From G051132615 sp051132615 (GTDB taxonomy: Bacteria; Pseudomonadota; Gammaproteobacteria; Burkholderiales; Neisseriaceae): a stretch of 64,000 nt of DNA. Below the pieces are notes generated by a model. It did not search any database and was not told where the DNA came from. It worked only from the letters and a program-made list of their open reading frames with translations. Positions 26,555 through 35,552 of this stretch are shown here, one piece after another; the first letter of the stretch is position 1, and each line of letters starts with the position of its first letter. Location of the stretch: positions 2,418,001 through 2,482,000 of the forward strand of contig NZ_CP152375.1 in NCBI RefSeq assembly GCF_051132615.1, written 5' to 3'. Position numbers and translations under genes: made by a program.

Positions 26555-26991
26555 ATGTCTATATGGTATTTTTAAGTATGTATTTAAATATTATTTATTT
26601 TTTGTGTGAAATAATGATGGGTTTATGGCAAAAAAATGCATGTATTAATTTAAAATGATTGGCTTGTGTTGAATCATATAAAGATATTTACTTATGTGCT
26701 GCTGTTTTTATTTGTTTGTTTTTTCAGGTAAAAATAATCATGCTTAAACGTGAATAGTAGATTATCGATTTACTTTAGCATGCTAGTGTTCATTATCTTT
26801 TTACTATTTTTGCTGAATAATCATTAAATATGTAATATTTTTTACAGTAAATCAGAGTTATTTAAACTCGGAGGTTATTCTAAAAATACAACAAATTTAG
26901 ATAATAGCTAGTTTTTTTAATATTATTTTTTAATTGATTAATAAAAGTTAATGTTGTTTCGGTAAAATGGTTAATTATTATTTAAAAATTT
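26555..26991 (+). other. AT-rich gene-free region upstream of the autotransporter
   Basis: About 440 bases with no open frame worth calling. It holds a ten-base palindrome TAGCATGCTA (26776-26785), and the hexamer CATGCT also occurs 37 bases before it (26739), making a loose inverted-repeat pair. Either could be an operator; neither matches a site I can name. No clear -35/-10 pair is seen, although TA-rich stretches are plentiful. Long, AT-rich upstream regions are common before surface-protein genes. Confidence 0.45.
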
Positions 26992-29265
26992 ATGGTTCGG
27001 TATATGTATATTTGTAAAAAAATCCATCATAATAAAATTAAATCTATTGTACTTGCTCTCGCGGTATTTCATTCAAACCACCTAATGGCTGAAGAAATTG
27101 AGTTTGAAAAAGCGGATATTGGTACCTTAAAAAGTGACAATAGTGGGCTTTCTGAGATTTTTGGAAGTACAATTTCAGCAGATGGACGGGTTATCGTTGG
27201 AATGGCTCAAACAGATAGTGGGAATTTTCATGCCTTTAGATATAACGAGGGTGATTCCAAGATGACGGACCTTGGTACGTTAAGAAATAATAACCTTGGT
27301 AGTTCCCGTTCTCTAGCTGTTTCTGCGAATGGTCGTGTTGTTGTCGGACTCGCTGAAACAGACAGTGGGATACCTCATGCATTTAGGCATAATAAAGGTG
27401 ATGCTAAGATGACAGATCTTGGTACTTTAGCCAGTGACAATAGCGGGTATTCTGTTGCGACTAAAGCATCAGCCGATGGTCGTGTTGTTGTTGGCGAGGC
27501 TCAAACAGGTATTGGGTCTGATTCTCATGCCTATAGACATAATGAAAATGATGCTAGGATGACGGATCTTGGTACCTTGAGAAGTGATGATCGAGGCAAT
27601 TCTATTGCTTTAGCACTATCAGCTGATGGTCGTGTGGTTGTTGGTGATTCTGAAGTAGATGGTGGGGGTAAGCATGCTTTTAGACATAATGAAGGTGATC
27701 TAAAGATGACGGATCTTGGCACCTTAAAAAGTGATAATAGCGGCAATTCTCTTGCTCTAGCAATATCAGCAGATGGTCGTGTTATTGTTGGGGATGCTGA
27801 TGTGGATGGTGGAGGTAAGCATGCCTTTAGACATAATGAAGGTGATCTGAAGATGACGGATCTTGGTACTTTAGCCAGTGATAATAGTGGGACTTCTGCT
27901 GCCGCTGCATTATCAGCCGATGGCCGTGTTGTTATAGGGAAGGCTCAAACAGGGGTTGGGTATGATTCCCATGCCTTTAGACATAATGAAGGTGATGCTA
28001 AGATGACAGATCTTGGTACCTTAAAAAGCGATAATAGTGGGGCTTCTGGTGCGGTCTCCGTATCAGCTGATGGTCGAATTGTTGTCGGAGAGGCCGAAAC
28101 AGATAGTGGCTCTACTCATGCATTTATTCATCGAGAAGGTGATGAAAAAATGACTGACCTTGGCACTTTGAAAAGTGACAATAGTGGATATTCTACTGCT
28201 TATGCTGTTTCAGCGGATGGTTCTGTTGTCTCTGGTTACGGCCAAATAGATAGTGGAGCTCTTCATGTAATGGTATGGAAAATAAAACAAAAAGCAACTG
28301 ACCCTACCGATCCAGAAAATCCTAATCTTCCACCAGAAACGATAAAAGTTGATGCGACTAACTCAAATAAAACAATGACTCAATCAGCAAAAGATGCGTA
28401 TAAGGTTTTAGATTTGTATCGTTCTCGTTTAATGGGGTTAAGCAAGACAGAATGTTCTTTAGATCGTTTTTCTTATTGTGTGGGTGGCTTTACTCAGTAT
28501 GATGCACTTAAAAGTAATTATAGTTGGACAACTGGTTTGTTCGGTGCCATAAAATTATCTTCACAGTGGCGTATGGGTATCAGTGTTGATTATTTGTTGG
28601 ACTCATCCTTACCAACGGGTTATCGAACCCAAAGTTCCTCTAACCCAGGTGTTGGAACATTCATAGGTTTTCAACAAAGTGAAGACAAAACAGGGTTTAA
28701 TATGACTGTATCGGCAGCTTATCAAGAACAGAAAGTTGATATTCACCGACAAAGATTAAGTCATACTGAGGCAGGCGTGGGACATGCCAAGATTAAAGGA
28801 AAATTATTGAATTTAGATCTTTCTTATGGTTATAAACTCAATAATAAAGTAAGTTTATTCCCTCATGCAGGGATCAGTTACACAAAAATTACCAGAGGCG
28901 CATATCAGGAGAATAATGATATAGAATTCCCAGCATATTATGGGGAGCTAGGCGAAAAGAGCACGGCGGCGGTTTTAGGTTTAGCAACGGATTATTATTT
29001 GTCTGATAAAGTGAGTGTGAACACAGATATCGGCGTGAGAATCGGTCTGGATCAAAGTAGACATTCATTTGCAGGCCATATAGATTATATAGGCGCACAC
29101 GCTTATGATTTAGGCTCAAAAAAGAAAAATCAGCCTTATGTTGATATTGGTGTCAAAGGAATCGTAACAAAGCATTCTGCAATCAATTTAAATTTAGGTT
29201 GGACGAAACAATCATATGCTCAAAATGTGATGAGAGTAGGTGTAGGGTATTCTTACCGATTTTAA
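26992..29265 (+). CDS. Autotransporter with HAF-type extracellular repeats
   Basis: Type V secreted surface protein, 757 residues. The first 30 residues look like a Sec signal peptide (KIKSIVLALAVFHSNHLMA then EE); ATG 27004 is an alternative start. Residues 42-430 are eight repeats of about 49 residues with the core DLGTLKSDNSG...SADGRVVVG...HAFRHNEGD.KMT, typical of the HAF repeat family and probably a beta-propeller. A Pro/Thr/Asp-rich linker follows. The last 280 residues form an autotransporter beta-barrel with many alternating strands, ending in aromatic YSYRF as OMP barrels do. No catalytic serine-protease motif is seen. It is transcribed alone. Adhesion or another surface role is likely but not shown. 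Confidence 0.87.
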   Translation: MVRYMYICKKIHHNKIKSIVLALAVFHSNHLMAEEIEFEKADIGTLKSDNSGLSEIFGSTISADGRVIVGMAQTDSGNFHAFRYNEGDSKMTDLGTLRNNNLGSSRSLAVSANGRVVVGLAETDSGIPHAFRHNKGDAKMTDLGTLASDNSGYSVATKASADGRVVVGEAQTGIGSDSHAYRHNENDARMTDLGTLRSDDRGNSIALALSADGRVVVGDSEVDGGGKHAFRHNEGDLKMTDLGTLKSDNSGNSLALAISADGRVIVGDADVDGGGKHAFRHNEGDLKMTDLGTLASDNSGTSAAAALSADGRVVIGKAQTGVGYDSHAFRHNEGDAKMTDLGTLKSDNSGASGAVSVSADGRIVVGEAETDSGSTHAFIHREGDEKMTDLGTLKSDNSGYSTAYAVSADGSVVSGYGQIDSGALHVMVWKIKQKATDPTDPENPNLPPETIKVDATNSNKTMTQSAKDAYKVLDLYRSRLMGLSKTECSLDRFSYCVGGFTQYDALKSNYSWTTGLFGAIKLSSQWRMGISVDYLLDSSLPTGYRTQSSSNPGVGTFIGFQQSEDKTGFNMTVSAAYQEQKVDIHRQRLSHTEAGVGHAKIKGKLLNLDLSYGYKLNNKVSLFPHAGISYTKITRGAYQENNDIEFPAYYGELGEKSTAAVLGLATDYYLSDKVSVNTDIGVRIGLDQSRHSFAGHIDYIGAHAYDLGSKKKNQPYVDIGVKGIVTKHSAINLNLGWTKQSYAQNVMRVGVGYSYRF
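27115..28278 (+). repeat. Eight tandem ~147-bp coding repeats of the autotransporter
   Basis: Each unit encodes 48-50 residues starting D(L/I)GTL and ending KMT. Neighbouring units are also similar at the DNA level: gatgacggatcttggtac recurs nearly unchanged, and the units from about 27700 and 27850 share long identical stretches. The last unit has lost the HAF segment (LHVMVWK). Confidence 0.88.
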
Positions 29266-29320
29266 TCAATTTTTAGTAAAGCTTTATGCTTGTAAAGGTG
29301 AACACAATTCATTCTTGATT

Positions 29321-30721
29321 TTACGAGTCAAAATAGCTGGGTTTTGGCTCGTTTTGAGGGTTAAATAAATGATTAGGGTCTAATAATTGTTTTATTTGAT
29401 TCAATAATTGTTGTTCTTCTTGGCTTTTTTTGAGCCACTGGCTTTTTAGTTGCCCAATACCATGTTCTGCCGCGATTGTGCCGTTATACTCATAAACTTG
29501 TTCATAAATGATTTGGTTAATCTCTTTTTCGTATTCATAGACACGATGATCCAAAATACCTTCAATAAAGACATTGTAATGTAAGCTGCCATCACCTAAA
29601 TGGCCAAAAATAACAGGTTTAGCTTGTGGAAATAAGACAGATAGTTGTTGAGCACTGTTTTGTATAAATTGGGCGACTAGGCTAATTGGTAAAGCAATAT
29701 CATGTTTGATGCTGGTACCTAAATGGCGCTGTCCTTCTGAAATGAGTTCTCGTAATTGCCAAAGTTGTTTTCGTTCGGTTTCATTTTTAGCCAGAATCAC
29801 CTGATTGAAATCCGTTTTACTGAATAACTGTAATAATTCTTCTTCCAGTAAAGGGTTATGCATAGAATCAGTTAATTCGAGCAAAATATGCCAGTTTGCC
29901 TGTTCGGGTTGTTTATTTGAGGGCTGAAGTTTTGTGGATAGTTGTAGCGCTTCATGACTGATTAATTCAAAGCTGCTTAAACGTTCGGCAAAATAAGATT
30001 GTAATAAAGCCAATAATTCAGTGGCTTGTTCTATCGATTCTAGCCCAACCCATGCCGTTACAGTTGTTTGAGGACGAGCAAAAAGCTTAAGTGTTGCCGC
30101 TGTGATGATACCTAGGCGTCCTTCTGAACCAATAAATAGCTGATCCAAATTGAACCCTGTTGTGTTTTTATGTAAAGGGCTTAAATGGCTGATGAGTTGT
30201 CCATTCGGTAGAATAACCTCTAAGCCTAAAATGAGGTCTTTCATTGTGCCATAGCGAATAACAGTTAACCCTCCTGCATTACAGGCAATGTTTCCCCCAA
30301 TTTGGCAAGTGCCCTCACTGGCTAAACTGAGCGGAAAGAGACGATTGACCTGTTGTGCTGCTTGCTGTACCTCTTGTAAGGTTAGACCCGCTTCAACGGT
30401 GATACTGCTGTCTTTTGTACTGACTTGGCGAATTTTATTGATCAACCGCATAGATAAGATGATATTTAAGCCAGATTTGGTTGGGGTTGCTGCGCCGCAT
30501 AAGCCAGTGTTTCCTCCTTGTACAATTAAGGCAATTTGGTGTCGCTGGCAAAATTGTACTGTTTTTTGAATGGACAAAATGCTCTTAGGTTGAACAACAG
30601 CAATTGCTTGCCCAAAAAAACGTTTACGTTGGTCGATGCAAAAAGGCTCAATTAAATCAGGCATACTTAAGACTTCTTGTTCTGATAATAATTGTATGAG
30701 TTCTTTTATGTAATCGATCAT
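29321..30721 (-). CDS. FAD-linked 2-hydroxyacid dehydrogenase (GlcD/DLD type)
   Basis: Flavoprotein of 466 residues with a PCMH-type FAD domain (about 30-215) and an FAD-oxidase C-terminal domain. Visible motifs are VVQPKSILSIQKTV, VQGGNTGLCGAATP (near residue 67), EGTCQIGGNIACNAGG (near 135), FIGSEGRLGIIT (near 196) and, at the C-terminus, FGHLGDGSLHYN and AAEHGIGQLK. These fit D-lactate, glycolate or D-2-hydroxyglutarate dehydrogenases; the exact substrate cannot be told. It starts one base after the stop of the sodium-solute symporter on the same strand, so transporter and dehydrogenase likely handle the same carboxylate. Confidence 0.85.
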   Translation of the reverse strand: MIDYIKELIQLLSEQEVLSMPDLIEPFCIDQRKRFFGQAIAVVQPKSILSIQKTVQFCQRHQIALIVQGGNTGLCGAATPTKSGLNIILSMRLINKIRQVSTKDSSITVEAGLTLQEVQQAAQQVNRLFPLSLASEGTCQIGGNIACNAGGLTVIRYGTMKDLILGLEVILPNGQLISHLSPLHKNTTGFNLDQLFIGSEGRLGIITAATLKLFARPQTTVTAWVGLESIEQATELLALLQSYFAERLSSFELISHEALQLSTKLQPSNKQPEQANWHILLELTDSMHNPLLEEELLQLFSKTDFNQVILAKNETERKQLWQLRELISEGQRHLGTSIKHDIALPISLVAQFIQNSAQQLSVLFPQAKPVIFGHLGDGSLHYNVFIEGILDHRVYEYEKEINQIIYEQVYEYNGTIAAEHGIGQLKSQWLKKSQEEQQLLNQIKQLLDPNHLFNPQNEPKPSYFDS

Positions 30722-30722
30722 G

Positions 30723-32087
30723 TTATGGTGTTCTTTTGCTCAGAAATAAACCCAATAATAAACTGATTGGGAGGGTAAATAAAGTTGGGTTCACAAAGGG
30801 GAAAAGTGGTGTGCTAAACCCTAAAATATTCACCCAGACAGTTTGGCTCAAAACAATCAATATAAAACTACATATTGCACCACTTAATAAGGCATAAAAT
30901 GCGGCTTTTTCAGTGAAATGACGATAAAAAAAACTGAGAAAAAGCACAGGAAAATGTGCACCTGCTGCCCATGCAAAGGCTAAGCTGAATAAAAACGCAA
31001 TATTAAAGGATTCAAATTGATAGGCTAAAAAGGTGCTGATGATTAATAAGATAATGATGCTGATTTTGGTATAGCGTACTTCGGTTTGATCATTTATTTT
31101 GATAAAACGGGGCAAAATATCTTTGCTTAAACTGGCGGAAGTTGCCAGAACCAGCCCTGACATAACAGCTAAAATGGTTATTAACACCATCCATGAAATA
31201 ATCCATTTAAATAAACTGCCGCCAAGGTATTCACTTAAATGCAGCAATACCATATTACTGCCTCCTGCTAAAGGCGTATTATGGAATATAACGTAGCTGC
31301 CATAGCCAATGATCAAGTTAAAACCAAAAAATAGCGTAATGAGTAAAGTAGCGTAAGCTGCTGATAGGGAAGCAGCATGAGGGTTTTTTGCTGTAAAAAA
31401 GCGCATTAATACATGGGGTAAACCCAATAAACCAAGAATTAACCCTAAAATAAGCGAGGCTTGTTCTATAGGGTTTTTTAGTGAAGAGCTGGGTAAAAAT
31501 ACTTGGTTTTGACTGATTTGGCCAGCTTGTTGCCAAAGGGTGCCTAAACTAAAATTAAAGTGACGCCAAATTAAAATAACCAAAATAAAAGCACAAATAA
31601 ATAAACAGATGGCTTTAATGATTTGGATCCATGTCGTGGCTTTCATCCCGCCAATAGCAACCAGACAGAGGGTGAAAAGGCATACGATACTTAGAGAAAT
31701 TGAATAGGGTAAATGAAACAGTAATTGTAATAACTTGCCCGCACCAACCAGTTGAACCAGTAAATAAAAAGTACTGATACAAATACTGGTTAAGGCACTC
31801 AGTGTTTTTAGGCGAGTGCTGTTAAAGCGCTGTGTTAAAACTCCACTTAAGGTAAAAGCATTGCTTTGTCTGAGTTTATCTGCAAAAAGTATCAGCAATA
31901 ATGGCCAACCAATTAAAGTGGCAACCGCATAGTAAAAGGAATCAAAGCCACTGGTAAAATAAAGGCCAATAGCACCTAAAAAGGCTGCTGCTGATAAATA
32001 ATCACCCACCAAAGCCCATGCATTTTGCCAGCTTGAAATTTGTCTATTGGCCAAGAAAAAGTGTTGTGTGTGATTATTTTGTTTCAT
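30723..32087 (-). CDS. Sodium:solute symporter, ActP-like
   Basis: SSS-family secondary transporter, 454 residues, with about 12 hydrophobic helices. Strong likeness to the acetate permease ActP shows in NRQISSWQNAWALVGDYLSAA, QLVGAGKLLQLLF, GGMKATTWIQIIKA, LGLPHVLMRFFT and LVLATSASLSKD. The protein starts right at the segment following the first helix of ActP, so it lacks the signal-like N-terminus and one helix. It overlaps the upstream DUF485 gene by 14 bases, the usual partner of ActP-type carriers, and is followed by a GlcD/DLD dehydrogenase. Transport of lactate, glycolate or acetate is inferred. Confidence 0.85.
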   Translation of the reverse strand: MKQNNHTQHFFLANRQISSWQNAWALVGDYLSAAAFLGAIGLYFTSGFDSFYYAVATLIGWPLLLILFADKLRQSNAFTLSGVLTQRFNSTRLKTLSALTSICISTFYLLVQLVGAGKLLQLLFHLPYSISLSIVCLFTLCLVAIGGMKATTWIQIIKAICLFICAFILVILIWRHFNFSLGTLWQQAGQISQNQVFLPSSSLKNPIEQASLILGLILGLLGLPHVLMRFFTAKNPHAASLSAAYATLLITLFFGFNLIIGYGSYVIFHNTPLAGGSNMVLLHLSEYLGGSLFKWIISWMVLITILAVMSGLVLATSASLSKDILPRFIKINDQTEVRYTKISIIILLIISTFLAYQFESFNIAFLFSLAFAWAAGAHFPVLFLSFFYRHFTEKAAFYALLSGAICSFILIVLSQTVWVNILGFSTPLFPFVNPTLFTLPISLLLGLFLSKRTP

Positions 32088-32301
32088 CGGTTTGTTTTTT
32101 AGTGGATAAATGGTATTTACTGTACAGTAAGGTGATTAAGCAAGCCCAACACATAATCATTAATCCAAACAGAATGCTTAAGGGAATATGTTGTAATGAA
32201 TGTTTGGCTAAAAATTGGGGTGTGATAAATAGCACAATATAGTAGATGACAACTGGGATCAGTAGAGCCAGACACCAGAGAAACTTATGGGTTTTGAGCA
32301 T
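32074..32301 (-). CDS. Small DUF485-like membrane protein
   Basis: Short protein of 75 residues with two hydrophobic helices (about 8-28 and 38-62) and a charged tail, placed directly before and overlapping an ActP-like symporter, exactly where DUF485 (YjcH) proteins sit. The start is set at the ATG ending at 32301 (MLKTHKFLW). A longer frame begins at 32388, but that ATG lies inside a 15-bp hairpin and gives an extra hydrophobic leader not seen in the family. No good ribosome site is visible for either start. Sequence likeness to DUF485 is weak; context carries the call. Confidence 0.65.
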   Translation of the reverse strand: MLKTHKFLWCLALLIPVVIYYIVLFITPQFLAKHSLQHIPLSILFGLMIMCWACLITLLYSKYHLSTKKQTDETK

Positions 32302-32385
32302 AGTAACAAACTTGAAAAAAGATACGTTTAGGTAAAGCAGTAGGATAAGGGGTTTTTTGTTATAGGTAAAGTTGATTAAACAGAG

Positions 32386-32420
32386 CATGAGCCCTAAAAA
32401 GGCTATTTTTAGGGCTCATG
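32386..32420. terminator. 15-bp hairpin between the GMC operon and the DUF485 gene
   Basis: Arms 32386-32400 and 32406-32420 are perfect complements (CATGAGCCCTAAAAA and its inverse) with a five-base loop. There is no long T-run after the stem on either strand, but each arm ends in a five-base A- or T-tract. It lies 16 bases past the cytochrome stop and likely ends or stabilises that transcript. Confidence 0.6.
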
Positions 32421-32435
32421 AAGACGAATGATTTA

Positions 32436-33767
32436 TTATTCTGTCCCATTTTTTGGGAGCGCTTTTCTTAATTTAGCTACTTCATTTGACTGCACAATGC
32501 TGCCTTGATTACCCCAACTGGTTCGAATAAATGTGGCTACATCAGCCAATTCTTGATCACTTAAGCGCCAATTTAAAGTGGGCATAGTGTAAGCAGTAGG
32601 TGCTGCTTTGGTGCCTGAAAGCGTATGCCCTTTTAAGACGATATTGATCACAGAAGTTGGGTTATCTGATTGGACAACAGGGTTACCAGCCAAAGCAGGG
32701 AATACTTTTGGATAACCTTTTCCTGTTGTTCGATGACATGCCGCACAATTGTCCACATAGGTTTGTGCACCTACTTTACTGGTGTCTCCATTATAAAGTG
32801 CCGTTGCAACCGAGTCGTCATATACAAATGGCGGATTGTTCGCTCTTAAGGCTGGTAGGGTTTTAAGGTAACGAGCTATAGCTGTTAGGTCTTCGTCTGT
32901 TAAGTATTGCAAGCTGTGTTCTATTGCATCAGTCATGCCCCCAAACGCTGCAGTGCGGTCTGTACGGCCTGTTTTTAAAAATTCAACCAATTCTTCTTCT
33001 GTAAAGCTACCTAAGCCATCTTTATGATCCCCTCTTAGATTGATGGCCATCCAACCATCTATTGGGGCATTGCTGCCTGACAGAAATAGATTGCTTTCTT
33101 GATTGCTATAGGCTTTTTCATTAAGTGTAAAAGATCTTGGTGTATGACATGTTCCACAGTGCCCTAAACCTTCTACTAAGTAAGCACCACGCGCAACAAT
33201 TGGGTCTTGGTGAGAGGCAGCCGTAAAGCTTTTAACATCAGGTGCAAACATTAAACGCCATGCTGTCAACGGCCAACGCATAGATAAGGGCCATGTAATG
33301 CCATTTTTTTTGTTTGCTTGAGTCACAGGTTCAACCGAATGCATAAAATAAGCATAAAGATTGGTTAAGTCCTCGTCACTTAGACGTGCGTAAGAAGGAA
33401 AGGGCATAGCAGGATAAAGGCTCATGCCATCATGACGAATTCCATAACGAATGGCATTATCAAAATCTTGTAATGAGAAGCTGCCAATACCCGTTTCTTT
33501 ATCGGGGGTAATATTGCTTGAATAAATCATGCCTATGGGAGAGGCAATGCCTAGACCCCCTGCAAATTTTTTGCCATCTGTTGCTGTATGACAAGCAATA
33601 CAATCTCCTGCTTGTGCCAAATATTCACCCCGTTTAATTTGATCTTCTGTAAATGGTGGAGGTGTATTATTTAAAGTGGAACTTGGGCCTGTGTAAAATG
33701 AGAAAAACCCCATAAAACCTAAGCCAATAATGATGGCAGTAACAAGGATAATTTTGATTTTTTTCAT
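32436..33767 (-). CDS. Triheme cytochrome c subunit of a membrane GMC dehydrogenase
   Basis: Periplasmic, membrane-anchored electron-transfer subunit, 443 residues. An N-terminal hydrophobic segment (5-24) acts as signal or anchor. Three CxxCH heme sites are at residues 56-60 (CIACH), 204-208 (CGTCH) and 341-345 (CAACH), each followed downstream by a plausible methionine ligand. Length and spacing match the cytochrome subunits of gluconate, sorbitol, fructose and alcohol dehydrogenases that pass electrons to quinone. It is the third gene of a three-gene operon, nine bases after the GMC subunit. Confidence 0.9.
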   Translation of the reverse strand: MKKIKIILVTAIIIGLGFMGFFSFYTGPSSTLNNTPPPFTEDQIKRGEYLAQAGDCIACHTATDGKKFAGGLGIASPIGMIYSSNITPDKETGIGSFSLQDFDNAIRYGIRHDGMSLYPAMPFPSYARLSDEDLTNLYAYFMHSVEPVTQANKKNGITWPLSMRWPLTAWRLMFAPDVKSFTAASHQDPIVARGAYLVEGLGHCGTCHTPRSFTLNEKAYSNQESNLFLSGSNAPIDGWMAINLRGDHKDGLGSFTEEELVEFLKTGRTDRTAAFGGMTDAIEHSLQYLTDEDLTAIARYLKTLPALRANNPPFVYDDSVATALYNGDTSKVGAQTYVDNCAACHRTTGKGYPKVFPALAGNPVVQSDNPTSVINIVLKGHTLSGTKAAPTAYTMPTLNWRLSDQELADVATFIRTSWGNQGSIVQSNEVAKLRKALPKNGTE

Positions 33768-33776
33768 TGATCTCTC

Positions 33777-35552
33777 CTATGCCTGAACCAAAGGGCCTGG
33801 GTTTTTTAAGTATTGTTCACGAATGGCATGTGCTGCATGATAAGCCAAAGCACCTACTAAACCCGTAGGATTGTAACCAAAGTTTTGAGGAAAGCTAGAT
33901 GCTCCTAAAACAAATAGGTTGGATACATCCCAACTTTGTAAGAATTTATTCACAACACTGTTTTTAGGATTGGTACCCATAATGGCACCCCCTGTTAAGT
34001 GTGTTGATTGATAAAAACGAACATCATAGTGGGCATTCATTGGCATTGCATTATTTTTGAATGATTCAGCACCCATCGCTTTGCCAATTTCTTCCGCTTT
34101 TTTGGTGGTGAATTGAGTCATTTTTAACTCATTTTCATGCCAATCAAACGTCATCCTTAATAAAGGTAGACCAAAAGAATCTTTATATGTTGGGTCTAAA
34201 TCAAGATAACAGTCTTCATAAGCCATAACGGAGCCATGTGTGGCGACGGTTGTAACGCGTTGATAAGCATCTTGTATGCTTGTTTTCCATTCTTTTCCCC
34301 ACGCTGGTGTATTAGGTAGCGTTGGTGCCTGTTTGATGGGGCGAGCACCTGTGCGATTGTGCCAAATCTCCGCACCACCAATAAAACCTAATGACGAATG
34401 ATCAAAATTGTCTCCGTTAAAATCATCAATCGCTTGTCCTCCTGCACCTGCACCTGCAAAGGCATTCAACTGTGTTCCTTTGGGTAACACCACACTGACA
34501 TTGCCATTCATCTGATAACAGAAGTTTTTACCAACAACGCCTTCTCCTGTTTTTGGGTCATAAGGCTGTCCGATTTTTGACAAAAGCAGTAATCTGACAT
34601 TGTGCATTTGAAAGGCTGATAAGATGACTAAGTCTGCTGTCTGTTCTATTTCTTGTCCTTGTGCATCAATATAGGTGACACCTGTTGCTTTTTTTCCTGT
34701 TGAGTCTAAGTTAATTTTAATTACATGCGAACCAGTTCTGAGTTCAAAATTAGCGCTTTGTCGTAGAGCAGGTAAGATCGTTGTTTGTGGCGAAGCTTTA
34801 GAATACATATAACAGCCATAATTTTCGCAAAAGCCGCAAAAATTACAGGGGCCAAGGCGCACATTATAAGGGTTGGTATAAGGTTCGGAAGCATTAGACG
34901 CTGGTACAGGAAAGGGGTGATAACCTAATTGTTTGGCTGCTTTGGCAAATAATGATGCACCATAGGTATCTGCTAGAGGAGGCAGGGGAAAAGCTTTACT
35001 TCTTGGCCCTTCAAATTTATTGCCTCCATCAATCAATGTGCCGTTAATATTGCCTGCGGCACCAGAAACACCGCACACAGTTTCAAAATGCATAAAATAA
35101 GGCTCGAGTTCTTGGTACGTTACACCAAAGTCTTGAATTGTCATTCCTTTAGGAATAAAGGATTTTCCGTATCTTTGCTCATAATGGCTGCGTAAATTTA
35201 GATCGGATTCTAATGCTCTCCAGTGCATGCCATTCCAATGAAAGCCTGCACCGCCCACTCCATTGCCAAGCAAAAATGATCCATGTTGACGATAGGGTAC
35301 AGCTGTTTGATTTTCATTATGGCGAACAGTGACAGTTTCTGATGCTAAATGTTGAAAGAGTTTTCCTCTCACGGAATAAGCCAATTCATCTGCAATTTTT
35401 GGGTATTGTGCGGTTATATTGGTGTCTTGATATTCGCCTCTTTCTAAAGCGACAACATGTAAACCTGCATCTGTTAATTCTTTAGCCATAATGGCACCAG
35501 TCCAGCCAAAACCGATAATCACGGCATCTACTTTGTTTTTTTGTATACTCAT
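33777..35552 (-). CDS. GMC-family FAD dehydrogenase, large subunit (gluconate 2-dehydrogenase type)
   Basis: Catalytic flavoprotein of 591 residues. The FAD motif GFGWTGAIMAKEL (14-26) and GNGVGGAGFHWNGMHWR (96-112) are clear. C236xxC239xxC242x4C247 (GPCNFCGFCENYGC) occupies the place where related membrane GMC dehydrogenases bind an iron-sulfur cluster. The C-terminal GMC block has HLTGGAIMGT and ASSFPQNFGYNPTGLVGALAYHAA. It has no signal peptide, as expected when it is carried out by the Tat signal of its small partner. Gluconate is the commonest family substrate; 2-ketogluconate, sorbitol or fructose enzymes look alike. Its start overlaps the small-subunit stop by four bases. Confidence 0.9.
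   Translation of the reverse strand: MSIQKNKVDAVIIGFGWTGAIMAKELTDAGLHVVALERGEYQDTNITAQYPKIADELAYSVRGKLFQHLASETVTVRHNENQTAVPYRQHGSFLLGNGVGGAGFHWNGMHWRALESDLNLRSHYEQRYGKSFIPKGMTIQDFGVTYQELEPYFMHFETVCGVSGAAGNINGTLIDGGNKFEGPRSKAFPLPPLADTYGASLFAKAAKQLGYHPFPVPASNASEPYTNPYNVRLGPCNFCGFCENYGCYMYSKASPQTTILPALRQSANFELRTGSHVIKINLDSTGKKATGVTYIDAQGQEIEQTADLVILSAFQMHNVRLLLLSKIGQPYDPKTGEGVVGKNFCYQMNGNVSVVLPKGTQLNAFAGAGAGGQAIDDFNGDNFDHSSLGFIGGAEIWHNRTGARPIKQAPTLPNTPAWGKEWKTSIQDAYQRVTTVATHGSVMAYEDCYLDLDPTYKDSFGLPLLRMTFDWHENELKMTQFTTKKAEEIGKAMGAESFKNNAMPMNAHYDVRFYQSTHLTGGAIMGTNPKNSVVNKFLQSWDVSNLFVLGASSFPQNFGYNPTGLVGALAYHAAHAIREQYLKNPGPLVQA

Noticed and set aside
27115..28278. Regular tandem repeats, considered as a CRISPR or satellite array
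   Set aside because: The units are in frame, about 147 bp long and encode the HAF repeats; no spacer pattern.
32302..32388. N-terminal extension of the DUF485-like gene
   Set aside because: The extra ATG is in a hairpin and the added hydrophobic leader does not match the family.
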